From: an uncultured Clostridia bacterium
GTDB taxonomy: Bacteria > Bacillota > Clostridia > TANB77 > CAG-508
NCBI GenBank assembly: GCA_948676835.1
Contig: CAPOZU010000007.1
Span: 1 to 64,000, forward strand
Length of the DNA: 64,000 bases
Direction: 5' to 3'
The notes under the pieces are model-generated. The model saw only the letters and a program-made list of their open reading frames with translations, made no database searches and was not told the origin of the DNA. Of this stretch, positions 28,122 to 37,434 are shown in pieces. Every line of letters begins with the position of its first letter. Position 1 is the stretch's first letter. The position numbers were made by a program, and so were the translations under genes.

Positions 28122-29738
28122 ATGAATAAGGGAAAAAGTAAAAAATGGCTTAAATACATAATTATAGTAGCTATTATTTTAGCAATTATTGCAGGCATAA
28201 TAACTTTCTTTGTAACTCGTAAGAAAAATGAAGTACCAGTTTATTCGGTAAGTGATGTTGGAAACATAAATTATTGGGAAAATAATTCTAAAACAGAAGG
28301 CATGATAAAAGAAGATAAAATGCAATCTGTATACTTGAGTTCTACTCAAAAAGTAGAAAAAGTTATGGTAAAAGAAGGTCAAAAAGTAAAAACTGGTGAT
28401 GTATTGTTAAAATATAATACAACACTTTCTAATTTAGAATTAGAAAGAAAAAACTTAGATATAAAAAAAGCTGAATTAGAACTTTCAAATGCACAAAAAG
28501 AATTAGAAAAAATTAAAACATATAAACCTGGGGAGCCAACTTATGGTAGTTTGCCAGAAGAACCAATAGTAGAGCCTACTGAAAAGCCAAAGTTTCATGA
28601 TACAGTACCAGAACTTACTCCTCCTAAGCCTACAGTGCCTATAGAAAAGGAAGTGAAACCTGCTCCACTTACAGGAGATGGAACTATTGATAAACCATAT
28701 TTATTTGTTTGGAAAGAAAATAAAGAATATGAACAAGAATTTATTAAAGCTTTAATTGAAAGAACTGGTGAAAATAAAACCGAAGTTATTGCTATATTTA
28801 TGATTAGAGAAGATGATAGTATAACTGGGAACTTAAAAAGTAGTTCAAAGATAAAATTTATTAAAAAAGATGAAAACTATACATTTTCTATATTAGGAGC
28901 TTCTACTGGTGATGAAAATGATCCTTTATATCCTAATGAAAATAATACAGATAATAATGAAACACCTGTTGTGCCAGAACTTCCAGAAGTTGGACCAATT
29001 TATACTGCAGCTGAGTTAAAACAAATGATTGCTGAAAAAGAAAATTCAATTAATGACATAATATTAAATATTAAGGTTGCTAAAAGTGAATTAAAAAAAT
29101 TACAAGAAGAAGCCAAAAATAATGCTGTTTATAGTAAAATCGATGGAGTAATTAAAACAGTTTTAAATGTTGAATCAGAAGAAGCTAAAACCAAACCAAT
29201 AATAGTAGTATCAAGTGGTGGTGGATACTATGTACAAGGAAGAGTTGGAGAATTTGATTTAGAAAGAATTAAAGTAGGACAAAAAGTAAATGTGCAAGCT
29301 TTTGAAAGTGGTGCTTCAAATCAAGGTACTATTGAAAAAATAGCAGATGTTCCTTTAACAGATAGATACTATAATGGTATGGGAAATAGCAATACGTCAT
29401 ATTATCCTTATACTGTAAAATTAGATGATAGCGTTAATTTTAAAGAAGGTGAATATGCATCAATAGAACCAATTTTTGAAGAAGAACAATCAAGTTCATT
29501 TTATATAACTGGAGCTTTTGTTCTTTCTGAAAATGGAAAAAACTATGTTTACATGGCAGGAGAAAATAATAAATTAGAAAAACGCGAATTGAATATTGGT
29601 AAAAATATGCATGGAAGTTTAGAAGTTCGTGGTGGAATAACAATGGAAGATAGAGTAGCTTTTCCTTATGGTAAAAATATAAAGGAAGGAACTCCAATAG
29701 TAGACGGATCTTTAGAAGATTTGTATAGTGGAATGTAG
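28122..29738 (+). CDS. Second membrane fusion protein with an inserted domain
   Basis: A 538-residue HlyD-like adaptor with one N-terminal membrane helix and a lipoyl half-motif (KVMVKEGQKVKTGDVLLKY, ~75-95). The hairpin is interrupted by a Pro-rich linker and an extra domain of about 100 residues (~185-280, starting LTGDGTIDKPYLF). The second hairpin strand and barrel follow. Two fusion proteins around one ATPase/permease pair is unusual; they may form a hetero-oligomeric adaptor. The inserted domain is not recognised. Confidence 0.78.
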   Translation: MNKGKSKKWLKYIIIVAIILAIIAGIITFFVTRKKNEVPVYSVSDVGNINYWENNSKTEGMIKEDKMQSVYLSSTQKVEKVMVKEGQKVKTGDVLLKYNTTLSNLELERKNLDIKKAELELSNAQKELEKIKTYKPGEPTYGSLPEEPIVEPTEKPKFHDTVPELTPPKPTVPIEKEVKPAPLTGDGTIDKPYLFVWKENKEYEQEFIKALIERTGENKTEVIAIFMIREDDSITGNLKSSSKIKFIKKDENYTFSILGASTGDENDPLYPNENNTDNNETPVVPELPEVGPIYTAAELKQMIAEKENSINDIILNIKVAKSELKKLQEEAKNNAVYSKIDGVIKTVLNVESEEAKTKPIIVVSSGGGYYVQGRVGEFDLERIKVGQKVNVQAFESGASNQGTIEKIADVPLTDRYYNGMGNSNTSYYPYTVKLDDSVNFKEGEYASIEPIFEEEQSSSFYITGAFVLSENGKNYVYMAGENNKLEKRELNIGKNMHGSLEVRGGITMEDRVAFPYGKNIKEGTPIVDGSLEDLYSGM

Positions 29739-29755
29739 AATTGAGGTGAGTAAAA

Positions 29756-31012
29756 TTGATTGAAAATATATCACTTGCATTTCAAGGAATATGGTCGCAT
29801 AAATTGCGTTCGTTCCTTACAATGCTTGGAATTATTATTGGTATAGCTGCAATTATGACAATTGTTTCTACTATTCAGGGAACAAATGAACAAATAAAAC
29901 AAAATTTAATTGGTTCTGGAACAGATGCTGTAAAAATAGAATTATATCAAGGAGATATGCAACTTGAATTCATGTGGAATCCAATTCCAGATGGTGTTCC
30001 AACAATATCACAAGATGTAAAAAATCAAATCTTGGAATTAGAAGAGGTACAAAAAGCTTCTTTATATAATTCAAGAAGGTACTCAGAGAATATTTTTTAT
30101 CAAAATACAGCATATTCAGGGGCTTTACTTGGAATAGATAAAGATTATTTTGATGTATATAATTATTACATACAGTATGGAAGAAATTTTGAAGAAAATG
30201 ATTTCAAAAATTACAAAAAAGTTGCAATATTGGATTCTATAGCTGCTAAAAGTTTATTTCAAAGTGAAATTCCTATAGGAAAAACAATAGAAATAAATAG
30301 TGAAGCATATATTGTAATAGGCGTTGCAGACAAAAATTCAAAATTTAAGCCTGTAATTAATAGTATATCTGATTATATGACATATATGGAAGAATCAAAT
30401 GGAGAGATATTTGTACCAATATCAAATTGGCCAATTTTATATAATTTTGATGAACCAGAAAATATAGTAGTAAAAGCAACAAGTACAGATGATATGGCAA
30501 AAGCCGGAAAAAGAACATCTGAAATATTATCTGAAAGAATTGTAAATCAAGATGAAAATAATCAAATAAGTTATAAAAATGATGATTTACTAAAACAAGC
30601 AAAACAATTACAAGAATTAGGCTCATCTACTAATAATCAATTATTATTAATTGCTAGTATATCACTTGTTGTTGGTGGTATTGGTGTTATGAACATAATG
30701 CTTGTATCTGTAACAGAAAGAACAAAAGAAATAGGATTAAAAAGAGCAATAGGAGCAAAGAGAAAACGTATTTTATGGCAATTTTTAACAGAAGCTTCTG
30801 TTCTTACAAGTATAGGTGGTATTTTAGGAATAATAATAGGAATTATAATTTCTCAGATTATTTCAAGAATTTCAATGATACCAGTAGCTATAAGCATACC
30901 AGCAACTATAATATCAGTTGTATTTTCAATGGTAATTGGAATTATTTTTGGAATAATTCCAGCAATGAAAGCATCTAAATTAAATCCAATTGATGCATTA
31001 AGATCAGAATAA
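29756..31012 (+). CDS. ABC transporter permease (MacB/FtsX family)
   Basis: A 418-residue permease with MacB topology: TM1 near the N-terminus (KLRSFLTMLGIIIGIAA), a large periplasmic-core domain (~45-270), then three C-terminal helices of an FtsX domain. VTERTKEIGLKRAIGAK is the typical coupling segment. Translation begins at TTG (29756) with GAGGTGAG upstream. It completes the efflux operon. Confidence 0.88.
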   Translation: MIENISLAFQGIWSHKLRSFLTMLGIIIGIAAIMTIVSTIQGTNEQIKQNLIGSGTDAVKIELYQGDMQLEFMWNPIPDGVPTISQDVKNQILELEEVQKASLYNSRRYSENIFYQNTAYSGALLGIDKDYFDVYNYYIQYGRNFEENDFKNYKKVAILDSIAAKSLFQSEIPIGKTIEINSEAYIVIGVADKNSKFKPVINSISDYMTYMEESNGEIFVPISNWPILYNFDEPENIVVKATSTDDMAKAGKRTSEILSERIVNQDENNQISYKNDDLLKQAKQLQELGSSTNNQLLLIASISLVVGGIGVMNIMLVSVTERTKEIGLKRAIGAKRKRILWQFLTEASVLTSIGGILGIIIGIIISQIISRISMIPVAISIPATIISVVFSMVIGIIFGIIPAMKASKLNPIDALRSE

Positions 31013-31055
31013 TATAATTTAGATAAGTTTCTTAAATTTTATATTAAATATAATA

Positions 31056-31243
31056 AATACAATAAATGGTATATTATATTACTTTCTTATACACCTTGGT
31101 GTCGCAACTCGCTAGTTGTTAATTATAAAATAAATTTTATAATTAACACTTACAGGATAGTTGCTCCAAATCGCACTTACTTCGTTCGTTTGGTCGCTTA
31201 CGTGGTGTATTTAAAAGTAATATAATATACCGTTTATTGTATT
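31056..31243. mobile_element. MITE-like element with 30-bp terminal inverted repeats
   Basis: Arms at 31056-31085 and 31214-31243 are inverted repeats matching at 29 of 30 positions. An inner imperfect extension includes TACACC/GGTGTA. The 188-bp element has no ORF. Its centre holds another hairpin (GTTAATTATAAAA paired with TTTTATAATTAAC) and a CTTCGTTCGT stretch. It fills the gap between converging genes. A non-autonomous transposable element or a structured RNA are both possible; no clear target duplication was identified. Confidence 0.65.
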
Positions 31244-31285
31244 AGATTATGTAGAAAAATAAAAATTTATCTAAATTTGTTTTTT

Positions 31286-32173
31286 CTAATTAGTAATTAT
31301 TTTAATAAATTTTTCTGTAGCAAAACTACATATCATATTTTTAGGTAAAACAATTCCAAGACTTCTTTTTGGAATTGTTTCTTTTATAGGAATTTCAAAA
31401 AGCTGATTGTTATTTAATTCATCTTGTGCAAATTCTTTAGTTATATATGCAATTCCAAGTCCTATTTTAGCAAATTCTTTAACTAAACCATAACTTACTA
31501 TATCAAATTTTGGATGGAATTTAACATTATTTGAACTCATTAAGTTGTTTAAAAAAGTTCTTGTATTAGAAGGTTCTTTTTGAGTAACAATTGGATAATT
31601 AGAAACTAGTTCTTCAAGAGAAATAGGTTTTTTTATTTTTTCTTTATATTCTAGATTTCCAGCAAACCCATCATGAAGAATCGCACATTCTGTGATTTCT
31701 AAATCCTCATCATTTTCCATAGGAAGATTTACTATTAAAACATCAAGACTTCCTTTTTTTAAATCTGATATCAAATTATGAGTCAAACCATTTGTAACAG
31801 AAATATCAATATTAGGAAATTCTTTATGAAATTTTGCTATATATTGAACTAAAAAGTATTTGGTTACAGTACTACTTGCACCAATTTTAATAGTACCAGT
31901 TTCTAAATTTTTTAGAGAAGTAAGTTTGTGTTCACCATTCATAAAACTTTCAACACCATTTTTTATAAAATTATAAAAAATTTTTCCATTTTCTGTTAAA
32001 GTAACACCTTTTGGACTTCTATTAAAAAGAGTAATACCAAGTTCCTGTTCTAATTTTTGGAGAGATTTTGTAACAGCAGGTTGAGAAATATATAGGAAAT
32101 TAGCAGCTTTTGTAATACTACCATAAAGAGCTACTGTATAAAATATTTTATAAGATTCGTAATTAATATCCAT
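31286..32173 (-). CDS. LysR-family transcriptional regulator
   Basis: A 295-residue LysR-type regulator. An N-terminal winged HTH spans residues 1-60 (GSITKAANFLYISQPAVTKSLQKLEQELG, LFNRSPKGVTLTENG), with a C-terminal periplasmic-binding-like effector domain. The start at 32173 is favoured because GAGG lies 8 nt upstream; an ATG two codons earlier is too close. It is divergent from the nitrilase-like gene, but that neighbour is of foreign composition, so regulation of it is uncertain. Effector unknown. Confidence 0.88.
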   Translation of the reverse strand: MDINYESYKIFYTVALYGSITKAANFLYISQPAVTKSLQKLEQELGITLFNRSPKGVTLTENGKIFYNFIKNGVESFMNGEHKLTSLKNLETGTIKIGASSTVTKYFLVQYIAKFHKEFPNIDISVTNGLTHNLISDLKKGSLDVLIVNLPMENDEDLEITECAILHDGFAGNLEYKEKIKKPISLEELVSNYPIVTQKEPSNTRTFLNNLMSSNNVKFHPKFDIVSYGLVKEFAKIGLGIAYITKEFAQDELNNNQLFEIPIKETIPKRSLGIVLPKNMICSFATEKFIKIITN

Positions 32174-32214
32174 ACACATAACCTCACGTTATAATAAATA
32201 TAAATAATATATAT

Positions 32215-32243
32215 TTGAATTATACTACAAAAGGGAATATAAT
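32215..32243 (+). promoter_or_regulatory. Promoter of nitrilase-like/CoaB-like operon
   Basis: TTGAAT (32215-32220), 17-nt spacer, TATAAT (32238-32243), about 30 nt before the start codon. Confidence 0.8.
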
Positions 32244-32274
32244 GCAATCATCAAAGAGAAAGGAGTATATAAAT

Positions 32275-33132
32275 ATGCGGATGAATGATTATTTGTCGGT
32301 ATGTATGTTTCAATTAAAAGTTCATTTAGATTGCAATAGTGAAAATGAATATTTGATTGAAACAGAAGATTCCTTGATGCAAATTGAATCTGCTTTTCGT
32401 ATTATTGAAGAAAAAAAGCCAGACGTATCGCTCTTCCCAGAAATGGCATATTTAGAGAGATATGATAAGAGGTATCAGGAATTATCGATATCAAGAATTA
32501 TTGTAGCAGGAAGTTATTACAAAGATGGAATTAATACAACTGTAGTATTTGAAAATGGGAAAAAGCATGAACTTGCAAAGGACTATGCATCTGGTGCAGA
32601 ACCTATGGCAAGAAAAATTACTTTTATTCAGCCTAAAGATTTCTTGAGAAGTAAACTAAAAAGCCATGAATTTTGGGTAAAAGGAAAAAAGATTTATATT
32701 CTTAATTGTATGGAATATTATCATGCAGCTTATTATATTGCAAGAGATGAAAAACTCAAAAATAAGCTGTTTGGAATATTTACAGTTTGCTCAAATTCTA
32801 ATACTCATGTTTTTGAAGAAGAAACGGTGTGTATTCATAATCATAATGAAAGCCTGTATACGTTCACCTTAAACTGTGTTAGCACATACAAGGGCGAAAG
32901 TTATGGAGATGGGCAAAGTTATATTTATGGACCTGTTTCTGTTCATGAAAAAGAGTGGCTTGTGAAAGAAGGAATTGAGAGTAAGAAAAATGCATGTCAT
33001 ATCCTTTCGCTTTCTAAAGAAAATGCTCAATTTATTTATGGAAAATTTGTGTTTTCTGAAAATTTGAGCAGATTTGGCAGAAGCGATAAGTATTTGAATA
33101 ACCCCAGAGATGTCATTGTAAATAATTTATAA
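32275..33132 (+). CDS. Nitrilase-superfamily (carbon-nitrogen hydrolase)-like protein
   Basis: A 285-residue protein with a nitrilase-like triad: Glu56 in LFPEMAYLE, Lys102 in HELAKDYAS, and Cys145 in YILNCMEYYHA. Spacing and surrounding strands fit the carbon-nitrogen hydrolase fold, though similarity is distant and the substrate is unknown. ATG 32275 fits AAAGGAG 9 nt upstream; in-frame codons back to 32215 overlap the promoter. It forms a two-gene operon with the CoaB-like gene (15-nt gap). Higher GC than native genes. Confidence 0.65.
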   Translation: MRMNDYLSVCMFQLKVHLDCNSENEYLIETEDSLMQIESAFRIIEEKKPDVSLFPEMAYLERYDKRYQELSISRIIVAGSYYKDGINTTVVFENGKKHELAKDYASGAEPMARKITFIQPKDFLRSKLKSHEFWVKGKKIYILNCMEYYHAAYYIARDEKLKNKLFGIFTVCSNSNTHVFEEETVCIHNHNESLYTFTLNCVSTYKGESYGDGQSYIYGPVSVHEKEWLVKEGIESKKNACHILSLSKENAQFIYGKFVFSENLSRFGRSDKYLNNPRDVIVNNL

Positions 33133-33147
33133 TAGGAGGAAAAAACA

Positions 33148-33915
33148 ATGAAAAAGAACATTATTATCACATCTGGTCCTACCAATGAGAGAATTGATGC
33201 TGTAATGAAAATCACAAATATGTCTACTGGAGCACTTGGCAATGTTATCGCTGAGACTTTTTTGGAAGATAAATATGATGAAATTGGAACTATTTATTAT
33301 GTTTCTACCAAAATGTCTTATAAACCGAGAATTGCAAGTGAGAAAGTACAGTTTGTGACTGTTGAATCTACTCAGGATTTGATAGATAGCCTTCAGAGAA
33401 TTTTTGCTACTACCAAAATTGATATCATAATTCATTCTGCGGCAGTTGGAGATTACGCAGGTAAATACACCATCAGAGCAGAAGAATTGATTGATGAAAT
33501 TTGGGATACTATTCAGAAGGCAGAAGATAAAGATGAGGTTACTAAAGATGTTCTTATGAACATTTTTGAAAATCCGTCTACTGTCTGCAATGATAGTACC
33601 AAAATTTCTTCTTATGAACCTCATTTGATGACAATGATGAAACTTACTCCTAAGGTTATTAGCCAGATCAAAGAGATGGCGCCTGATGTGACCTTGGTGG
33701 GATTTAAACTTCTTGAAGGTGTCAGCAAAGAGGAACTGTTCGGTGTTGCTGATAGATTGAGAATTAAAAATCATGCGGATTACATTGTTGCTAACGATTT
33801 GGCAAAAATTGGTGGTGGCAAGCATTGGGCAATGATTTTGAATGAAAACGGCATTGTAACGGAATGTAATACTAAAAAAGAAATTGCAAAAGCATTGGAA
33901 AATATTCTCTTTTAA
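33148..33915 (+). CDS. CoaB-like phosphopantothenate-cysteine ligase domain protein
   Basis: A 255-residue stand-alone protein of the CoaB/Dfp C-terminal family. ITSGPTNERIDAVMKITNMSTG (residues 7-28) is the CoaB N-terminal signature; SAAVGDYAG (~97-105) and the TLVGFKLLEG and ADYIVANDLAKI segments also match. CoaB condenses phosphopantothenate with cysteine in CoA synthesis. The usual CoaC decarboxylase half is absent and there is an insertion after the SAAVGD motif. GGAGG lies upstream. Higher GC composition. Confidence 0.8.
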   Translation: MKKNIIITSGPTNERIDAVMKITNMSTGALGNVIAETFLEDKYDEIGTIYYVSTKMSYKPRIASEKVQFVTVESTQDLIDSLQRIFATTKIDIIIHSAAVGDYAGKYTIRAEELIDEIWDTIQKAEDKDEVTKDVLMNIFENPSTVCNDSTKISSYEPHLMTMMKLTPKVISQIKEMAPDVTLVGFKLLEGVSKEELFGVADRLRIKNHADYIVANDLAKIGGGKHWAMILNENGIVTECNTKKEIAKALENILF

Positions 33916-33931
33916 TTAAAAGAGAATGGCA

Positions 33932-33970
33932 AAGAGCCGGGAGAGATTTTTCTCCCGGCTCTTGCTTGTT
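33932..33970. terminator. Terminator between convergent CoaB-like and membrane-protein genes
   Basis: A perfect 13-bp GC-rich stem (33932-33944 with 33951-33963). It lies between two converging foreign-type genes and can serve both strands. Confidence 0.85.
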
Positions 33971-34020
33971 ATTCTTAAGCAAAAAAGATTTTACTTATAT
34001 TTTACCACCTCTTAAAAATG

Positions 34021-35019
34021 TTACTGAGAAACTCCGCTTACCCAGGCAGGTACTTCTTCAAGAGTACAAGTACTGAAGTCGCCAGTTTCCGCATTTACGA
34101 ACATCATACCTTCAATGTTTCTTCCAGCACGAAGCCACTTGAAAGTACCGTAGGTACAGACATAGTATACTTCATCCTCGCCATTTTCGGTAGGTTTGAG
34201 CTGGAAGCTCCAGTTTCCAAAGAAAATCTTGGTAGGCATGTATTCACGAGCAACCATAGAAGGATTACAGGTGCTGTTATGATTAGGTGTGTAGCGCAGA
34301 TTCTTTTTTATGATAGTAGGCTGATTATCCTCAATCACAACGTATCCTGCAAAGTTTACATTTTCCTCACGGCTCAGGGGGATTACAACTTTTCCATTAC
34401 GATTGATTGCATTCCCAAGCTGATAACCATCAATGAGAACTTCACTTTCCAGAGTCTTAAGCGTATCAACACTTACAACAGGTACATTTTCTTCCTGAAG
34501 GAATGTTGTAGTCTCCTGCTGATGGCTATAGTTATAGCAAGAGCCAGCAATGTCACCACCCCAGGAAATAACAAGCAACAGAACAGAAATAATTACTGCA
34601 CAGCAAGTAAATCCTTCAGGACAGTCATGTTCAAACCAATACCCTTCAGTGAGTACAGCAACTATGAACCAGTTGACTAAATGGGCAATGCCGATAACCC
34701 AGCCCGTTGAAATAAGGAACTGAGATACTGTTCGATCGGCTGCTGCGAAATAGTACCAGCATAAGAGGATTACGAATACGATGATGAAAATGATTATCTG
34801 AGTAATCAGGAAAGGGATAAATTCATCGAATGCGAAATCGAATTTTTTCTTGCTGATTCTGGCTGATCCATATCCGTTCTTGGAATCCTTTTCGTTATCA
34901 GGCGGAGTTTTTACAAAGCAGAGCCGAAGCCCCTTGATAAACTGCCTGATGAAGTGGATGTTGACGAACAGGGTGCTGAGCAGACCTCCGATAAGTGCCA
35001 TGATGATAACAGATGTCAT
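34021..35019 (-). CDS. Membrane protein with extracytoplasmic C-terminal domain, unknown
   Basis: A 332-residue protein with about four transmembrane helices (near residues 2-20, 70-92, 100-122 and 133-155), then a soluble domain of about 170 residues presumed outside the membrane. No family is recognised. Composition is higher in GC than native genes, like the adjacent nitrilase/CoaB pair, and it includes a CGG Arg codon. AAAGGAG precedes the start. It has its own promoter. Confidence 0.7.
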   Translation of the reverse strand: MTSVIIMALIGGLLSTLFVNIHFIRQFIKGLRLCFVKTPPDNEKDSKNGYGSARISKKKFDFAFDEFIPFLITQIIIFIIVFVILLCWYYFAAADRTVSQFLISTGWVIGIAHLVNWFIVAVLTEGYWFEHDCPEGFTCCAVIISVLLLVISWGGDIAGSCYNYSHQQETTTFLQEENVPVVSVDTLKTLESEVLIDGYQLGNAINRNGKVVIPLSREENVNFAGYVVIEDNQPTIIKKNLRYTPNHNSTCNPSMVAREYMPTKIFFGNWSFQLKPTENGEDEVYYVCTYGTFKWLRAGRNIEGMMFVNAETGDFSTCTLEEVPAWVSGVSQ

Positions 35020-35072
35020 GATGTTTCTCCTTTCAATGTTGTTGGTAAAATGTTTATAGGGTTTACTAATAT

Positions 35073-35101
35073 ATTATAGCACTTTTTGAAAATAAAATCA
35101 A
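35073..35101 (-). promoter_or_regulatory. Promoter of the foreign-type membrane protein gene
   Basis: On the - strand: TTGATT (35101-35096), 17-nt spacer, TATAAT (35078-35073), about 55 nt before the start codon. Confidence 0.75.
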
Positions 35102-35196
35102 TGTTATGTAAATTACCACAATTTATTTTCTTAAAAATAAATTAATTTTACAATTTTGATACAATTTTGGTTTATAATACTTATTGAGGTGAAAAA

Positions 35197-35321
35197 GGTT
35201 GAAAAATAATTAGAATTTTGGCGTTGTCAAACTTCATTTAAAACGCGGTTACATACAAAGAGTATGCGCCCTTGCCTTTTAAATAAAGTTTTCCTAGCCA
35301 AAATTTAATTCTTTTCCAACC
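35197..35321. repeat. 125-bp imperfect long-hairpin element upstream of the response regulator
   Basis: The stretch between the promoter region and the response-regulator start (35020-35354) holds no gene. It holds this element, whose two halves are imperfect inverted repeats: the outer arms begin GGTTGAAAA and end TTTTCCAACC, and the inner arms include CATTTAAAA/TTTTAAATAAAG. The apical loop is around 35245-35275. It may be a MITE or a structured 5' leader. A TATAAT box near 35172 precedes it. Confidence 0.55.
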
Positions 35322-35354
35322 AAGTTTGTGCCTTAGAAAGGAATGAGATTAAGA

Positions 35355-36015
35355 ATGAATAAAATATTAATTGTAGAAGACGAAATTGCAATTAGTGATT
35401 TAATAAAAATAGGTTTAGAATCTCGGAGGATATAAATGTGAAACAGCAACAGATGGAGAAATTGCTGCAGATTTAATAGAAAAAAATCAATATGATTTAA
35501 TCTTATTAGATGTGATGCTTCCTAAAGTGGATGGATATGAACTCTTAGAATATATAAAACAAATGCAAGATACACCTGTAATTTTTATAACTGCTAAATC
35601 ACAAATTAAAGATAAAATAAAAGGTTTAAAAGAAGGAGCAGATGATTATATAACAAAACCTTTTGTAATGGAAGAACTTTTAGCAAGAGTAGAAGCTGTT
35701 TTAAGAAGATATAATAAATTAAGTGAAAATATATGTATTGATAATATAACAATAAATTCGGTAGCAAGAACAGTAAAAAAAGATAATGAAAAAGTTGATT
35801 TAACACCAAAAGAGTTTGATTTGCTTATGTTACTTGTGCAGAATAAAAATACAGCATTATATAGGGAAATAATTTTCGAGAAAGTTTGGGGAGAAGAACT
35901 AGAATTTGAAACAAGAACTCTAGACTTGCATATTCAAAGATTAAGAAGAAAATTAGATTGGAAAGATAAAATAAAAACAGTATATAGAATAGGTTATATG
36001 CTTGAGATTGATTAG
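35355..36015 (+). CDS. OmpR-family response regulator, requires +1 shift at CGG
   Basis: A 219-residue regulator if read through a +1 shift. Codons 1-23 (NKILIVEDEIAISDLIKIGLES) give the receiver start with the acidic pair. In-frame CGG (35424-35426) is followed two codons later by TAA (35433). Skipping the C continues GGYKCETATDG, LLDVMLPK (phospho-Asp), the Lys in TKPF, and an OmpR winged helix ending near the C-terminus. It is one of five genes with this CGGA pattern. It sits 12 nt before its sensor kinase gene. Confidence 0.8.
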
Positions 36016-36027
36016 AAAGGAATAAAT

Positions 36028-37434
36028 ATGAAATTTTGGATAAAGTTGATGCTAGGTATTGTAATAATTATATCTGTTATCTTATCTTTTAGTAGATATA
36101 TTACCGTAAGACAAAATTTTATAAATTCATTAGATAAAGAAATAAAGCAAAATGCTAATAAACATAAACTATCAAGATATTATTTAGATAGTAATATTAT
36201 TGCTAAAATTCAACAGGGAGAAGAATTTACAGAAGAGCATATGTATGAATATATAAAATCTTTATATGAATATATGGAAGATGATATTGAAAGTGTTGAA
36301 ATATATACAGAAGATAATGTAAAAATAATATCTACTTTTGGAAAATCCCATAAATTAAAGATAGATAATATAGACGAGTTATTAGATAAAGAAGTAGATA
36401 AATACATTATAAGAGAGATAGAAAATGAAAATTACATGATATTTTCTTCATATTATACTGTAAGTAATTTTAGTATATATATTGTAAATATTTATGATAT
36501 AACATCAATTTATAATGAAAGAGCAAGACAATTAAAAGATATAATGTATACAGATTTTGTTGTTTTAGCAATTTCTTCAATTGTTATAGCAGTTTTTTCA
36601 AAATTTTTAACAAAGCCAATTGAAGAATTAAATAATGTTACAAAAAAGATTTCTTCTGGAGATTTTAAAGAAAGAGTAAGTGTTAAAGCAAATGATGAAA
36701 TAGGAGAACTTGCAAACAGTTTTAACAAAATGGCAGAAGAAATCGAAAATAAAATTAACTCACTTAACTTATCAATTAAACAAAAAGATGATTTTATATC
36801 AGGATTTTCACATGAAATAAAAACTCCTATGACAGCAATAATTGGATATTCAGATTTGCTTAGATTGAAAAATTATGATGATGAAGTAAGAATTCCAGCA
36901 TTAAATTATATCTATTCAGAATCTAAAAGACTAGAGGAACTTTCTTATAAATTATTATCTTTAATGGAAATTTCTGAAGATAAAATTGAATTTAAAGTTC
37001 TTAATATAAAAGATTTTATAGAAAAAACATGTAAGAAAATTATTTTAGATAATATTGACTTAAAGTTAGATTTGGAAGAAGCAAAAGTAAAAATAGATGA
37101 AAACCTATTAGAAGTAGTTATGAGAAATTTAATTCAAAATGCTAAAAAAGCAGATCCCAAAGATAATTGCATTTATGTAATGGGAAAAAATATAGAAAAT
37201 AGATATATAGTTTCTGTTATTGATAATGGAATTGGAATTCCAAAAGAACATATAAAAAGAGTTACAGAAGATTTTTATATGGTAGATAAATCTCGTAGTA
37301 GAAAAAATGGTGGAACTGGAATTGGTCTTTCACTTTGTAAGAAAATTTTAGAGTTCCATAATTCTAAAATTAATATTGAAAGTGAAGAAAATTTGGGAAC
37401 TAGAGTGTTTTTTGAATTGGAGGTAATAGATTAA
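36028..37434 (+). CDS. Sensor histidine kinase
   Basis: A 468-residue membrane kinase with an N-terminal helix, an extracytoplasmic sensor (~30-170), a second helix (~175-195), HAMP (~195-250, ANDEIGELANSFNKM), an H-box FSHEIKTPMTAIIGY (~258), and N/G boxes (NLIQNAKKA, DNGIGIPKEH, GGTGIGLSLCKKI). It phosphorylates the response regulator encoded immediately upstream. Its stop codon overlaps the start of the next gene by one base. Signal unknown. Confidence 0.9.
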   Translation: MKFWIKLMLGIVIIISVILSFSRYITVRQNFINSLDKEIKQNANKHKLSRYYLDSNIIAKIQQGEEFTEEHMYEYIKSLYEYMEDDIESVEIYTEDNVKIISTFGKSHKLKIDNIDELLDKEVDKYIIREIENENYMIFSSYYTVSNFSIYIVNIYDITSIYNERARQLKDIMYTDFVVLAISSIVIAVFSKFLTKPIEELNNVTKKISSGDFKERVSVKANDEIGELANSFNKMAEEIENKINSLNLSIKQKDDFISGFSHEIKTPMTAIIGYSDLLRLKNYDDEVRIPALNYIYSESKRLEELSYKLLSLMEISEDKIEFKVLNIKDFIEKTCKKIILDNIDLKLDLEEAKVKIDENLLEVVMRNLIQNAKKADPKDNCIYVMGKNIENRYIVSVIDNGIGIPKEHIKRVTEDFYMVDKSRSRKNGGTGIGLSLCKKILEFHNSKINIESEENLGTRVFFELEVID

